A stretch of 35,187 nucleotides of DNA from an uncultured Ruminococcus sp. (GTDB lineage: Bacteria > Bacillota > Clostridia > Oscillospirales > Acutalibacteraceae). The notes below the pieces were generated by a model that was not told where the DNA came from, ran no database searches, and saw nothing but the letters and a program-made list of their open reading frames with translations. The translations under genes were made by a program, and so were the position numbers. Below, one piece after another: positions 7,157 to 14,812 of this stretch; within the stretch, counting starts at the first letter, position 1; the number at the start of each line of letters is the position of its first letter. The stretch spans positions 1-35,187 of the forward strand of contig CAJOII010000026.1 in NCBI GenBank assembly GCA_905234535.1. The letters run 5' to 3'.

Positions 7157-8259
7157 TGAAACAGTCCTTTTATGTAATCAAATAATGTTTTCTTTTTCTG
7201 TACCGCGGCGATGTCCCGCTTTGAAAGAAGCGCGATACGGATCGGCTCTTCTCCGTCTGCCGTATAGATGATCTCTCCGAGCCGTTCGCCCTTCTTGACG
7301 GGCAGAAAGACAAAGTCCGGGACGATCAGCCGCCGCTTGAAGTCCCCGGCAGGATGGGAGGATACGATCGTCTTCTCCTCGGGGATCAGGCGGATCTTCT
7401 CGTCTTCTCCCGCGATCGGCACCTCAACCGCTTCATCCTCAAAGGTAAGCGCCGAGAGATGAGAGAAGCCATAGTCAAAAAGGCGGATGTGATCGTTCCA
7501 GTCATCCGGGTCGTCGAGCGTCACGCAGACGAGCTCCACGCCGTCTTTGAAGGCGGAGGACACGAGACACCTGCCCGCCTTCTTCGTGTAGCCGGTCTTG
7601 CCGCCGGTGCAGGATTCATAGAGCTTTAAGAGCTTGTTGTGATTCGGGTAGGTGACGCGTTTGTCCTCAGGATCAATGAAGTCCACCGTCATCGAGGTGT
7701 TCTTTGAGATTTCAGCAAAGCGCTTATTCTTCATCGCTTCGCTCAGAAGCCGCGCCATATCGTACGCTGTGGAATAGTGCTCCTCATCATCGAGCCCCGA
7801 GGGGGTGACGAAGTGGGTGTGCTTCATCCCGATCTCTTGTGCTCTCTTGTTCATCAGATCGGAGAATTCCTCAAAGCTCTCTGAAACAGTAAGCGCCGCG
7901 GCGTTCGCGGCGTCGTTTCCCGACTGCATCAGCATCCCGACGCACAGATCATCAAGCGTGACCCGCTCGCCTCTTTCGAGATACATCGAGCTGCCCTCCG
8001 CGGTCATCTGAGAAGTGAAGGTAACGGTGCGGTTCTCCTTCTCAGCCGCTTCGAGCGTGATCAGCGCCGTCATCACCTTGGTGGTGGACGCCATCGGAAG
8101 CTGTTCATCTTTGTTCTTTGAAAGAATAATTTCTTCGTTCTGCGGACAGTAGAGGACATACGCCCTCGCAGAGGCGCTCACCTCTTCGGCTCTCGCGGAA
8201 AAGGGCGACAGCGTGAGCATTACTGCCGCGCAGCAGCATACAGATATCGCGCGTTTCAT
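7147..8259 (-). CDS. dacF: D-alanyl-D-alanine carboxypeptidase (DacF/PBP5-like, family S11)
   Basis: A 370-residue penicillin-binding protein that trims the terminal D-Ala from peptidoglycan pentapeptides outside the cell. It starts with a signal peptide (MKRAISVCCCAAVMLTLSP, cut probably after SARA). The three active-site motifs are present: S58-T-T-K61, S113-G-N and K221-T-G, followed by the beta-rich C-terminal domain of the PBP5 group. I chose the ATG at 8259, which follows GGGAGGG; the open frame extends upstream without a start signal and would bury the signal peptide. The position next to scpAB and gerW matches the Bacillota arrangement in which dacF is linked to spore genes. Confidence 0.92.
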   Translation of the reverse strand: MKRAISVCCCAAVMLTLSPFSARAEEVSASARAYVLYCPQNEEIILSKNKDEQLPMASTTKVMTALITLEAAEKENRTVTFTSQMTAEGSSMYLERGERVTLDDLCVGMLMQSGNDAANAAALTVSESFEEFSDLMNKRAQEIGMKHTHFVTPSGLDDEEHYSTAYDMARLLSEAMKNKRFAEISKNTSMTVDFIDPEDKRVTYPNHNKLLKLYESCTGGKTGYTKKAGRCLVSSAFKDGVELVCVTLDDPDDWNDHIRLFDYGFSHLSALTFEDEAVEVPIAGEDEKIRLIPEEKTIVSSHPAGDFKRRLIVPDFVFLPVKKGERLGEIIYTADGEEPIRIALLSKRDIAAVQKKKTLFDYIKGLFQWH

Positions 8260-8338
8260 CCGTTTCCCTCCCGTAGATGGATATGAGAGAGACGGATGAA
8301 ATATGCGTCGCAGGCTGCCTTTCCTCAGTATTCCGATC

Positions 8339-8761
8339 TTACATCTCGAAGTCGCCGAGGTCGGAGTCGAGATCGGAGAGGTCGTCCTTATTCTTCTTGC
8401 TCTTGATGAAGGACGATACCTTCTCAAACGCTTCGGGGATCATCGATACCGCGCGATCCACGGGAGAGTCGAACTTCTCGACAGGGATGAGCTTGACATT
8501 TCCCTTGGAAATACTCAGAAAGCCGATGGGCGTGATGGTCACACCGGCGCCCGAGCCGCCGCCGAAGCACTCGCGGTTCTCTTTCTTGGTGGGCAGGTCG
8601 GAGCCGCCCGACGCGAAGCCGTAGGATACCTTCGACACCGGGATCACGGTGGTACCGTCGGGGGTGGTGATCGGATCGCCGACGATGGTGTTGACATCGA
8701 TCAGCTCCTTGATCTTCTTCATGGTGGTATCCATCAGACTGTTAATCGGATGATCGCTCAT
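8339..8761 (-). CDS. gerW: GerW (YtfJ) family spore protein
   Basis: A 140-residue protein with the family hallmarks: the N-terminal HPINSLMDTTMKKIKELIDVNTIVGDPI region, IPVSKVSYGFASGGSD, then a Gly-rich GGGSGAGVTITPIGFLSI segment. In Bacillus, GerW/YtfJ is a mother-cell expressed protein needed for normal germination of spores, and it is encoded beside a DUF2953 protein (YtfI), as here. The end is acidic (DDLSDLDSDLGDFEM). Its presence argues that the organism forms spores or descends from a spore former. No clear forespore or mother-cell promoter was identified in the short gap. Confidence 0.9.
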   Translation of the reverse strand: MSDHPINSLMDTTMKKIKELIDVNTIVGDPITTPDGTTVIPVSKVSYGFASGGSDLPTKKENRECFGGGSGAGVTITPIGFLSISKGNVKLIPVEKFDSPVDRAVSMIPEAFEKVSSFIKSKKNKDDLSDLDSDLGDFEM

Positions 8762-8796
8762 ATATACATCTCCTTATCGGTTATTGACAAACAAAA

Positions 8797-9447
8797 TTAC
8801 AGCTTGATCCTGATGATCAGCAGCTTGACAGCTGCCTTGAGCGCCTCCCACACGACCCAGATCACGCGGATATGCGCGTGGACATCGGCGTAGACCGAGG
8901 TCTCCTTGCTGTCATCGAACAGGGGCTCTACCGTGACATGATAGTCCTTGGTATCGGTCACGGCGGTGATGATATTGACAGAAGGATAGACCACAGCGCA
9001 GAGTCTGCCGTAGGTCACAGCGGTGGAGGCGGCGTCCTCACCCTTGATCGAGAGCCCGAGATCGAGCTTGTGGATCACGATGTGAGAGAAGAGGTTCTTC
9101 ATCGTCTTGCCCGCAAGCTCAGCAAGGGAGCTCAAGAGCGAGAGGATGCCGGTGACTCCCTTCTTATCCTTGAGGCGGGTCAGCAGGTTCTCCTTCTTTT
9201 CTTCTTTCTTCTTTTCTTCTTTTTTCGGTTCTTGATCCTTCTTCGGCTGCGGCTTCTTCTTCTTTTTCTTTTTCGGCTTCTTCTCCTTGTCGGGGTCGAT
9301 CAGTCGGATCCTTACGAACAGCACCTTTAAGGTGAGCCGCAGGGCGTCGGTATACTTTGCGAACACCTGTACCCGTATCAACAGGATCAGAAAGATCAGC
9401 AGCAGCACGCCGAGGATGATATAGAGGGCTGTCAAGTCTTTCCTCAC
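8797..9447 (-). CDS. DUF2953 (YtfI-like) membrane-anchored protein
   Basis: A 216-residue protein with one N-terminal membrane segment (about 5-27), a very Lys-rich tract at about 53-86 containing KKPKKKKKKKPQPKK, and a C-terminal DUF2953 region with LDLGLSIKGEDAASTAVTYGRLCAVVYP. The function of the family is unknown; linkage to gerW is conserved and suggests a role in sporulation. The GTG start at 9447 overlaps the scpB stop (GTGA), indicating translational coupling. The poly-Lys tract is longer than I expect for the family and could bind nucleic acid or anionic lipid; that is inference. Confidence 0.8.
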   Translation of the reverse strand: MRKDLTALYIILGVLLLIFLILLIRVQVFAKYTDALRLTLKVLFVRIRLIDPDKEKKPKKKKKKKPQPKKDQEPKKEEKKKEEKKENLLTRLKDKKGVTGILSLLSSLAELAGKTMKNLFSHIVIHKLDLGLSIKGEDAASTAVTYGRLCAVVYPSVNIITAVTDTKDYHVTVEPLFDDSKETSVYADVHAHIRVIWVVWEALKAAVKLLIIRIKL

Positions 9448-10076
9448 TCATCTTCCGCCGCGGCCATATCTACTAACTCTTCGACAGTCGCCGTGACGGT
9501 TTCGTCGTTCTTGTTCTCTTCGTCGAAGATCGAGAGCTGGTCGGCTCTCTCTTCATCTCTGTCCTCGGTCTTGGGGATCGAAGGCAGCTCGTCCAAAGAC
9601 GAGAGCGAGAAGCATCTTAAAAAATTCTCGGTCGTGCCGTACAGCAGCGGTCTGCCGGGGAGCTCGAGTCTCCCCTTCTCCTCGATCAGATCCTTGGTGG
9701 TCAAAGATCCGATGACGCCCGAGCAGTCGACACCTCGCACCTGTTCTATAAAGGACTTCGTGACCGGCTGGTTATACGCGACCACCGCAAGCACCTCCAT
9801 CGCCGCCTGCGAAAGCGGGATGTTTCGCCTCAAGTCCATCGCCTTGCGCACAGAAGGGGCGTATCGTTTGACAGAGACCATCTGATAAGAGGCGTTGAGC
9901 CTGATGATGGTGACGCCTCGCTCTGCCTTCTCATATTCATCCATCAGGATCCGCATCTGTTCTTCCAAAGCGGACAGGGGGATCTCTAATGTCTCTGCGA
10001 GGCGCTCCCCATCTACGGGATCTCCCGCTGAGAAGAGTATTGCCTCGATCGCGGAGCGATATTCTTTTTCTGTCAT
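9444..10076 (-). CDS. scpB: Segregation and condensation protein B
   Basis: A 210-residue ScpB, a tandem winged-helix protein that with ScpA (kleisin) and SMC forms the condensin which organises and segregates the chromosome. Recognisable features are the N-terminal AIEAILFSAGDPV, the AMEVLAVVAYNQPVTKSFIEQVRGVD winged helix and GRLELPGRPLLYGTTENFL. The C-terminal tail (from about 165) is acidic and probably disordered. Its ATG overlaps the scpA stop by 4 bp (ATGA), the usual scpA-scpB coupling. Confidence 0.95.
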   Translation of the reverse strand: MTEKEYRSAIEAILFSAGDPVDGERLAETLEIPLSALEEQMRILMDEYEKAERGVTIIRLNASYQMVSVKRYAPSVRKAMDLRRNIPLSQAAMEVLAVVAYNQPVTKSFIEQVRGVDCSGVIGSLTTKDLIEEKGRLELPGRPLLYGTTENFLRCFSLSSLDELPSIPKTEDRDEERADQLSIFDEENKNDETVTATVEELVDMAAAEDE

Positions 10077-10867
10077 CTTCTGTCCCCCTCTATCATTCTG
10101 ACGGTAGCTGTCTCTCCGTCTCCTTCAATCCTGACGCGCTTGCCCTTGACAAGCTCCAACACCGCCAAAAAGGTCGCGACCAGCTCCGATCTGCCCTTTG
10201 ACGCGATGAAGAGCTCTGAGTAGGTGACGGTCTTGCCGTGCCAGAGACGGCGCATCACATGGATGATCCGCGATGAGACAGAGACGATCTTCCTGCTGAT
10301 GATCCCCTCAAACTGAGAGCGGTCGGGCGGCAGACGCCGCTTGCCTCTTCCGACCGCGCTGACATACGCGGCAGCGATATCCGCGCTCTCGTGGATACGG
10401 TTATAGGTCAGGTCGAAGTCTACCTTCGAGGGCAGCTTCGTGAAGGTATCAAAGTCATACATCGGCGTGAGCATCCGCGCGATCTCCCTGCAGAGCTGAT
10501 ATTCAATCAGCTGTCCGCTGAGCTCTTTCGTGAGCTCCTCCGCCTCGTTCTCATACTTCGGCAGCAGCGCCGCCGACTTGATATAGAGCAGCCTCGACGC
10601 CATCTCCAAGAACTCGGAGGCGATGTCCATATTCTCTTCCTTCATCCGCTCGATCTGCTCCATATACTGCTCTAAGAGCGCAGAGACGGAGATATCATAG
10701 ATGTCGATCTTATTCTTCGCGATCAGGGTCAGAAGAAGATCCAGCGGTCCGTCGAACACATCGAAGTGATACTGAAACTTCTCATCCTGTCCCGATACGG
10801 TCACGGACGGCACATCCGCCTCGGAAGGCAGTATGGTGATCTGCGCGTCGACATATTCAGGCATCAT
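10073..10867 (-). CDS. scpA: Segregation and condensation protein A (kleisin)
   Basis: A 264-residue ScpA. The N-terminal SMC-neck-binding motif is clear (YHFDVFDGPLDLLLTLIAKNKIDIYDI, residues about 33-58), followed by MASRLLYIKSAALLP, a loop, and the C-terminal winged helix (VTYSELFIASKGRSELVATFLAVLELVKG) that contacts the SMC head. Kleisin bridges the SMC dimer and recruits ScpB. AAGGAGGT precedes two adjacent ATG codons; either could be used. The preceding bases on this strand are an AGCTCTTATTTCTTCACT repeat module, so the repeat system sits directly in the 5' leader. Confidence 0.95.
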   Translation of the reverse strand: MMPEYVDAQITILPSEADVPSVTVSGQDEKFQYHFDVFDGPLDLLLTLIAKNKIDIYDISVSALLEQYMEQIERMKEENMDIASEFLEMASRLLYIKSAALLPKYENEAEELTKELSGQLIEYQLCREIARMLTPMYDFDTFTKLPSKVDFDLTYNRIHESADIAAAYVSAVGRGKRRLPPDRSQFEGIISRKIVSVSSRIIHVMRRLWHGKTVTYSELFIASKGRSELVATFLAVLELVKGKRVRIEGDGETATVRMIEGDRR

Positions 10868-10878
10868 ACGACCTCCTT

Positions 10879-11048
10879 TTTTTAGTGAAGAAATAAGAGC
10901 TAAGAACCTATGGAGGGCTCCGCCCTCACCTGATTTTTAATGAGGAAATTGAAATGAGGAAATAGAAATTGCAGGGCAAGTCGCCGCGACTTGAAGCAGC
11001 AGGGCGTTTCATAGAACTGTAAACTGACAACTATGAACCCTCACCCGA
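10879..11048. repeat. Intergenic block of the modular repeat family between scpA and the M50 protease gene
   Basis: Contains AGTGAAGAAATAAGAGC (10884-10900), a perfect mini-hairpin GAGGGC-TCC-GCCCTC (10913-10927) followed by ACCTGATTTTTAATGA, GAAATGAGGAAAT-type copies, a second hairpin CAAGTC-GCCGC-GACTTG (10977-10993), AGGGCGTTTCATAGAAC (11001-11017), and AACTGACAACTATGAACC. The last bases before the M50 stop codon are CCCTCACCCGA, a half copy of the hairpin module. Confidence 0.75.
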
Positions 11049-11732
11049 TCAAAACAGCCCAAACGGCAGGCTCGCAAGCCACATCACGCCCACCCTGAGA
11101 TATCCGCTGAGGTAGGACAGCGGCGTCGAAAGTACGCCCAGCCAGAGGAGCGCGATCAGCCCGATCGAGATGAACTGCTGATACTTATAGAACCACATGA
11201 CCGCTCTGTCCGGCAGAAACGCGAACAGGATCTTCGAGCCGTCGAGCGGCGGGATCGGCAGCAGGTTAAACACCGCGAGCGAACAGTTGACGCTGATATA
11301 AAAGCTGAAGAACAGACCGATATACGCGCCGATGTCGTTCGTGATCATAAACGAAGGAAAGAACCTCAACAGCGCCGAGTAGATCACGCCCCCCGCGAAC
11401 GCCGCGACGATATTCGCGACAGGACCCATCAAGGCGGTGATCGCCATGCCGCCCTTGGGATTCTTGAAGTTTCTCGGGTCGATCGGCACCGGCTTCGCCC
11501 AGCCGAATCCGAACAGCAACAGCGCCAGCGCGCCGAACGGATCGATATGCGCCAAGGGGTTCAGGGTCAGTCTGCCGCGGTACTTGACCGAGGTATCGCC
11601 TAATTTGAGCGCCGTGAACGCGTGCGCCCACTCGTGAAACGGCAGCACCAGAAAAACGATCACCAGAATCGCTAAGATCTCCATGATCGCCGAATAAATA
11701 TCAAGCTGACCTCTGATCAAACTGAATAACAT
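11049..11732 (-). CDS. Site-2 protease family (M50) membrane zinc protease
   Basis: A 227-residue polytopic membrane protein of the short M50 group without a PDZ domain. The zinc site is FHEWAHA (H33, E34, H37) in the first catalytic helix and PIPPLDGSK (D164) in the later one, both inside membrane segments, so it should cut substrates within the bilayer. The GRLTLNPLAHIDPFG segment is typical of this subgroup found next to scpAB in Clostridia. Its substrate is unknown. The ATG follows AAAGGAG, and a strong promoter is at 11790-11818. It may be co-transcribed with scpA across the 181-bp repeat block, as there is no evident T-tract terminator between them. Confidence 0.9.
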   Translation of the reverse strand: MLFSLIRGQLDIYSAIMEILAILVIVFLVLPFHEWAHAFTALKLGDTSVKYRGRLTLNPLAHIDPFGALALLLFGFGWAKPVPIDPRNFKNPKGGMAITALMGPVANIVAAFAGGVIYSALLRFFPSFMITNDIGAYIGLFFSFYISVNCSLAVFNLLPIPPLDGSKILFAFLPDRAVMWFYKYQQFISIGLIALLWLGVLSTPLSYLSGYLRVGVMWLASLPFGLF

Positions 11733-11789
11733 AGGGTTCTCCTTTAGTCAAAAACAAGCGATATTACCACTTATACATATATATTTGAC

Positions 11790-11818
11790 ATTATACTACA
11801 GTTACAAAAAAATTACAA
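11790..11818 (-). promoter_or_regulatory. Sigma-A promoter of the M50-scpAB operon
   Basis: TTGTAA (11818-11813) and perfect TATAAT (11795-11790) with a 17-bp spacer on the minus strand; divergent from the rpmB promoter 37 bp away. Confidence 0.8.
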
Positions 11819-11854
11819 GATAAAAAAGATATTAAATAATTTTTCTCAAAACTA

Positions 11855-11883
11855 TTGCAATTTCTGTAAATTTCTGTTATGAT
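11855..11883 (+). promoter_or_regulatory. Sigma-A promoter of rpmB
   Basis: TTGCAA (11855-11860), 17-bp spacer, TATGAT (11878-11883). The rpmB start codon lies 59 bp further on, behind GGGAGGT. Confidence 0.75.
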
Positions 11884-11942
11884 ATCTAAGCTAATGTATG
11901 ATTTTTCATTACGATTATTCTCAAAAAGGGAGGTGTACAAGC

Positions 11943-12131
11943 ATGGCAAAATGTGATTTCTGCGGCAAGGATGTTAAATTCGGCATCAAGGTCTCACACT
12001 CACACAGACGGTCCAACAGAACTTTCAAGCCTAATGTTCAGAGAGTTAAGGCGATTGTTGACGGTACTCCCAAACGCGTACACGCTTGCACCCGTTGCTT
12101 ACGATCAGGTAAGGTAACCAGAGCGGTATAA
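11943..12131 (+). CDS. rpmB: 50S ribosomal protein bL28
   Basis: A 62-residue ribosomal protein of the large subunit. It is the zinc-binding (C+) form: C4 and C7 (CDFCGK) and C49 and C52 (CTRC) make a four-cysteine site. The HSHRRSNRTFKPNVQRVK segment is the RNA-binding core. GGGAGGTGTACAAGC precedes the ATG at 11943; the open frame reaches further upstream but has no start signal there. It is monocistronic, with a promoter 60 bp upstream and a strong terminator after the stop. Confidence 0.97.
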   Translation: MAKCDFCGKDVKFGIKVSHSHRRSNRTFKPNVQRVKAIVDGTPKRVHACTRCLRSGKVTRAV

Positions 12132-12149
12132 GCAGTTCAAAACAAGAAA

Positions 12150-12181
12150 ACCCTGAGGTCTTTCCTCGGGGTCTTTTTTGT
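12150..12181 (+). terminator. Rho-independent terminator of rpmB
   Basis: ACCCTGAGG-TCTTT-CCTCGGGGT stem (nine pairs, one G-U) followed by CTTTTTTGTT, 19 bp after the stop codon. Confidence 0.92.
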
Positions 12182-12257
12182 TATGTACGGATGAGCTGAG
12201 AACTGCGGGAGAGCTTAAAGGCTCGGGAGGCAATATCAACTGAAAAAATTTTTACGG

Positions 12258-12285
12258 AAGTTGCATAGAAATATGCAACTTTTTT
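12258..12285 (+). other. Perfect hairpin with GAAA loop before the phage-type remnant
   Basis: AAGTTGCATA (12258-12267) and TATGCAACTT (12272-12281) flank a GAAA tetraloop and are followed by TTTT. It could be an AT-rich terminator or, as DNA, an operator. It lies 30 bp upstream of the ribosome binding site of the remnant gene. Confidence 0.55.
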
Positions 12286-12315
12286 AGTTTTAACGGGATA
12301 GGTGAAAGGACTGAT

Positions 12316-13062
12316 ATGATGAAGACACCGAAGGCATTCCAGATCTATCTCGATCTCCGACGAACAGGCGGGTAGGGTGATCAAGGCGGCGCTCTCCTAC
12401 GCGCAGGATATGAAAGACACACAGCCCGATGACGACGGCATGGTCAGGCTCGTCTACATCGTTCTGAGGAACCAGATCAAGCGGGACTTTGAGCGCTATC
12501 AGAACCGGCTCAAAGCGAACCGCGAAAACGGCAGGAAGGGCGGCGCGCCCGTCGGCAACCTCAACGCCCGCAAACGGGGCTTCGACGATTTGGTCGACCT
12601 CTGCTTCTCCTCTGACAAAACAACCGAAACAAGGCAAGAAAAAGAGAAGGAAAAAGAAAAAGAAGAAGACAAATACAAAGAGAAAGAGAAAAAAGAAAAC
12701 AAAGAAAATAACAAACAGCAAGAGAAAGAAAACCGCTCACAGCCGGGCTTTGGCGCCCTCTGTGAGCAGATCGTCTCTCTCTATCACTCTCTCTGTCCGA
12801 ATTTGTCAGAGAATATCTCTTTTGTAGATCCGAACGCGGTGGAGAGAATACAGGCGATGCCGAATTTTCTCTCGTTTGAGCATCTGTTCGACACCGTCAG
12901 ACGCTCGGACTTTCTCTCCGGCAGATCGGGCAAGTGGACGGGCTGTGACCTATCGTTCACGCAAGAAAGATACTCTCGGGCGCGTATGACAACCCGCGGA
13001 CAGGCGTCTATACAGAGCCCTCGTCCGATATCAGGCGTCACAAGAGCCTGTTCGATGAGTAG
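12316..13062 (+). pseudogene. Frameshifted phage-type replication-related gene (DUF6291-like N-terminus)
   Basis: A decayed gene that needs three frames to read. ATGATG at 12316, behind AAAGGA, gives MMKTPKAFQIYLD. Near 12352 the sense passes to another frame (ISDEQAGRVIKAALSYAQ, then ANRENGRKGGAPVGNLNARK), which matches the N-terminal domain of small phage proteins of the DUF6291 type. A Lys/Glu-rich linker follows (about 12620-12735), then the conserved C-terminal part SDFLSGRSGKWTGCDL. Near 12950 the frame shifts again, to IVHARKILSGAYDNPRTG and a stop at 13062 after RRHKSLFDE. Such proteins sit beside replication genes in prophages and integrative elements. No other phage gene is present. 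Sequencing error is possible but two independent shifts favour true decay. Confidence 0.75.
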
Positions 13063-13188
13063 CGGGCGATGGGTATGTCTGCTGTTGTCATTACAGGGAG
13101 CTCCCGACCGCCGCTTTGCGCTCTGCACCCTGCACTGATTTCGGGTGCGGACAGCGCCTTCCCACGGCGCTTCCCTCTTCAGACCGCC

Positions 13189-13980
13189 TTACGATCCCGC
13201 GGACTCATACGCCTTCAGACCGCGGTTCCAGACGAAGACAGCGAGCAAAAACAGCGCCGTTCCGGCGACGACGGTGCCGCCGATGCAGAAGAGCGGGTCC
13301 CTGCCGGTCAGAAAGTAGCTCGCGGGGAAATACGCCGTGAACGCGAACGGGATCACATAGGTAATCACCGCCTGCACCGCCTTGTTGTAGATGGTCACGG
13401 GGTACTTTGCGAAGTCGTTGGTCATATACAGCATATGAGTGATGTGCCCCGACGCCTTTGTCCAGAACGAGATCGCCGAGGTGATGATCTTGAGCGAGGT
13501 GTAGATCATCGTCGCGAAGACGATCACGACGAGCAGCAGCGGTATCGTGTACCAGTAGAAGGGAAGGCTGAGCTTCGGCACAGAGTAGATGAGCAGCAGC
13601 ACACAGGTGAGCATCTCGCCGAACGCGTCCACACAGAACCGCTCCACGATCACATAGTAGAGGCTGTTGATGGGTCGGGTGAGGTATTTATCAAAGTCGC
13701 CCTTGCGGATGATGGAGTAGCCCACCATCCAGAGGTTGTCAAAGAACAGGTGATCGAGCGATTTCGGGATCAGCGAGAACCCGTAGATGAAGAGCACCTC
13801 TTCAAAGGTATAGCCCTCCAAAGCGGGGATCGCGCTGAAGATGATGTTGAGAAACAGCACCCCAAGCGCCTGCGCGATCAAAAGCCCGATCGCGCCCAGC
13901 AGAAAGTCGGTCTTGTACTCCATCAGGCGTTTGAGATACTGGCTGATGAAGATCCGGTGAAGTCGCAGATATCTGAGCAT
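13189..13980 (-). CDS. ABC-2 type transporter permease (second permease)
   Basis: A 263-residue membrane protein with about six membrane segments, of the group represented by COG3694, which pairs with COG4587 permeases and COG4586 ATPases. Visible features: the amphipathic N-terminal RYLRLHRIFISQYLKRLMEYKTDF, a long loop with DNLWMVGYSIIRKGDFDKYLTRPIN (the RxGxxDxYLxxP motif of this permease group), and four later hydrophobic segments. It starts 4 bp after the first permease gene behind GGAGGGTGA. With its partners it should form a heteromeric exporter; the substrate is unknown. Confidence 0.88.
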   Translation of the reverse strand: MLRYLRLHRIFISQYLKRLMEYKTDFLLGAIGLLIAQALGVLFLNIIFSAIPALEGYTFEEVLFIYGFSLIPKSLDHLFFDNLWMVGYSIIRKGDFDKYLTRPINSLYYVIVERFCVDAFGEMLTCVLLLIYSVPKLSLPFYWYTIPLLLVVIVFATMIYTSLKIITSAISFWTKASGHITHMLYMTNDFAKYPVTIYNKAVQAVITYVIPFAFTAYFPASYFLTGRDPLFCIGGTVVAGTALFLLAVFVWNRGLKAYESAGS

Positions 13981-13984
13981 ACTC

Positions 13985-14812
13985 TCACCCTCCCTGCACG
14001 CTCAGGCGCTTTACCGCGCTGCGCCAGACGAGCTTCGACAGCAGATACATCACAATAAGCCAGAACAGCTGCAAAAGGAGACTGTAGATGATCTGAGACA
14101 CGGAGTACATCCCCATATAGATCATCACCGGCGTATAGGACAGCGACGCAAACGGCAGGAAGTTGAGCACAAGAGCCAGTCCCTTCGGCAAAAACGCGAG
14201 CGGGATCACCGCGCCGGAGAGAAAGCTGACCAAGGTCTCTTTGATCAGGCTCGTCCCCCACAGATTCTTGAAGAAGAACGCCATGAAACCGTAGCATACA
14301 TTGAAGTAGAACGAGATCAGATACGCGAAAACAAGGCTCAAAAGATATAAAAGGAAGAAGCGGATGTCGAACCTGAGCACACCCGTAATCACATAGCGGT
14401 AAATTTCTACCCCGGCAACAATCGGGACGAAGATCATCGCGATGCTTATAAGCCGGTTGCCGAGCTCCTGAAAGAGAAAGCACATATCAAAGGAGCAGGG
14501 CTTGATCATCCTCATCGCGATCGAGCCGTCAACGATCTCCTCGCCGATGGAGAACGCGCCGTCGGAGTAGGTCAGGTAGCCGGTCAGAAAGCTGATGAAC
14601 AGATAGACGACCATGTCCTCCATCGTAAATCCCATGAACGCCTTCTCCCCCGTGCTGTTAAAGACCGCTTTCCACACGAAGAACATGATAAACGCGGACA
14701 TGATCTCACCGATCAGAAAGCAGAGAAAATTCACCCGATACGCGATCAGCTCCTGCACGCCCGCTCTTGAGAACGGTATGTAGGTGCGAAAGAACCTTCT
14801 CACTCTCGTCAT
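13985..14812 (-). CDS. ABC-2 type transporter permease (first permease)
   Basis: A 275-residue membrane protein with about six membrane segments, COG4587-like. It carries the same group signature as its partner (ISIGEEIVDGSIAMRMIKPCSF, positions about 86-107) and an N-terminal amphipathic RVRRFFRTYIPFSRAGVQEL helix that should contact the ATPase. Its ATG overlaps the ATPase stop by 4 bp (ATGA) behind GGGAGGTGA, giving strong translational coupling. The substrate is unknown. Confidence 0.88.
   Translation of the reverse strand: MTRVRRFFRTYIPFSRAGVQELIAYRVNFLCFLIGEIMSAFIMFFVWKAVFNSTGEKAFMGFTMEDMVVYLFISFLTGYLTYSDGAFSIGEEIVDGSIAMRMIKPCSFDMCFLFQELGNRLISIAMIFVPIVAGVEIYRYVITGVLRFDIRFFLLYLLSLVFAYLISFYFNVCYGFMAFFFKNLWGTSLIKETLVSFLSGAVIPLAFLPKGLALVLNFLPFASLSYTPVMIYMGMYSVSQIIYSLLLQLFWLIVMYLLSKLVWRSAVKRLSVQGG

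Noticed and set aside
12191..12242. Short in-frame stretch TDELRTAGELKGSGGNIN, considered as the end of a mobilisation (MobC-like) gene
   Set aside because: Too short and without a recognisable upstream part; it begins in the rpmB terminator tail. The resemblance is too weak to call.
12377..13138. The 253-codon frame as an intact gene
   Set aside because: It starts in the middle of a recognisable domain and ends in out-of-frame sequence; the conserved N-terminal and C-terminal parts lie in other frames, so it is called as a pseudogene.
13153..13171. Hairpin AGCGCC-N7-GGCGCT after the second ABC permease as a terminator
   Set aside because: No T run follows on the minus strand; left as a bare inverted repeat.
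13069..14058. Open frame of 329 codons on the plus strand
   Set aside because: It runs antisense through the second ABC permease and into the first, has Arg/Asp-rich composition typical of a shadow frame, and no ribosome binding site.
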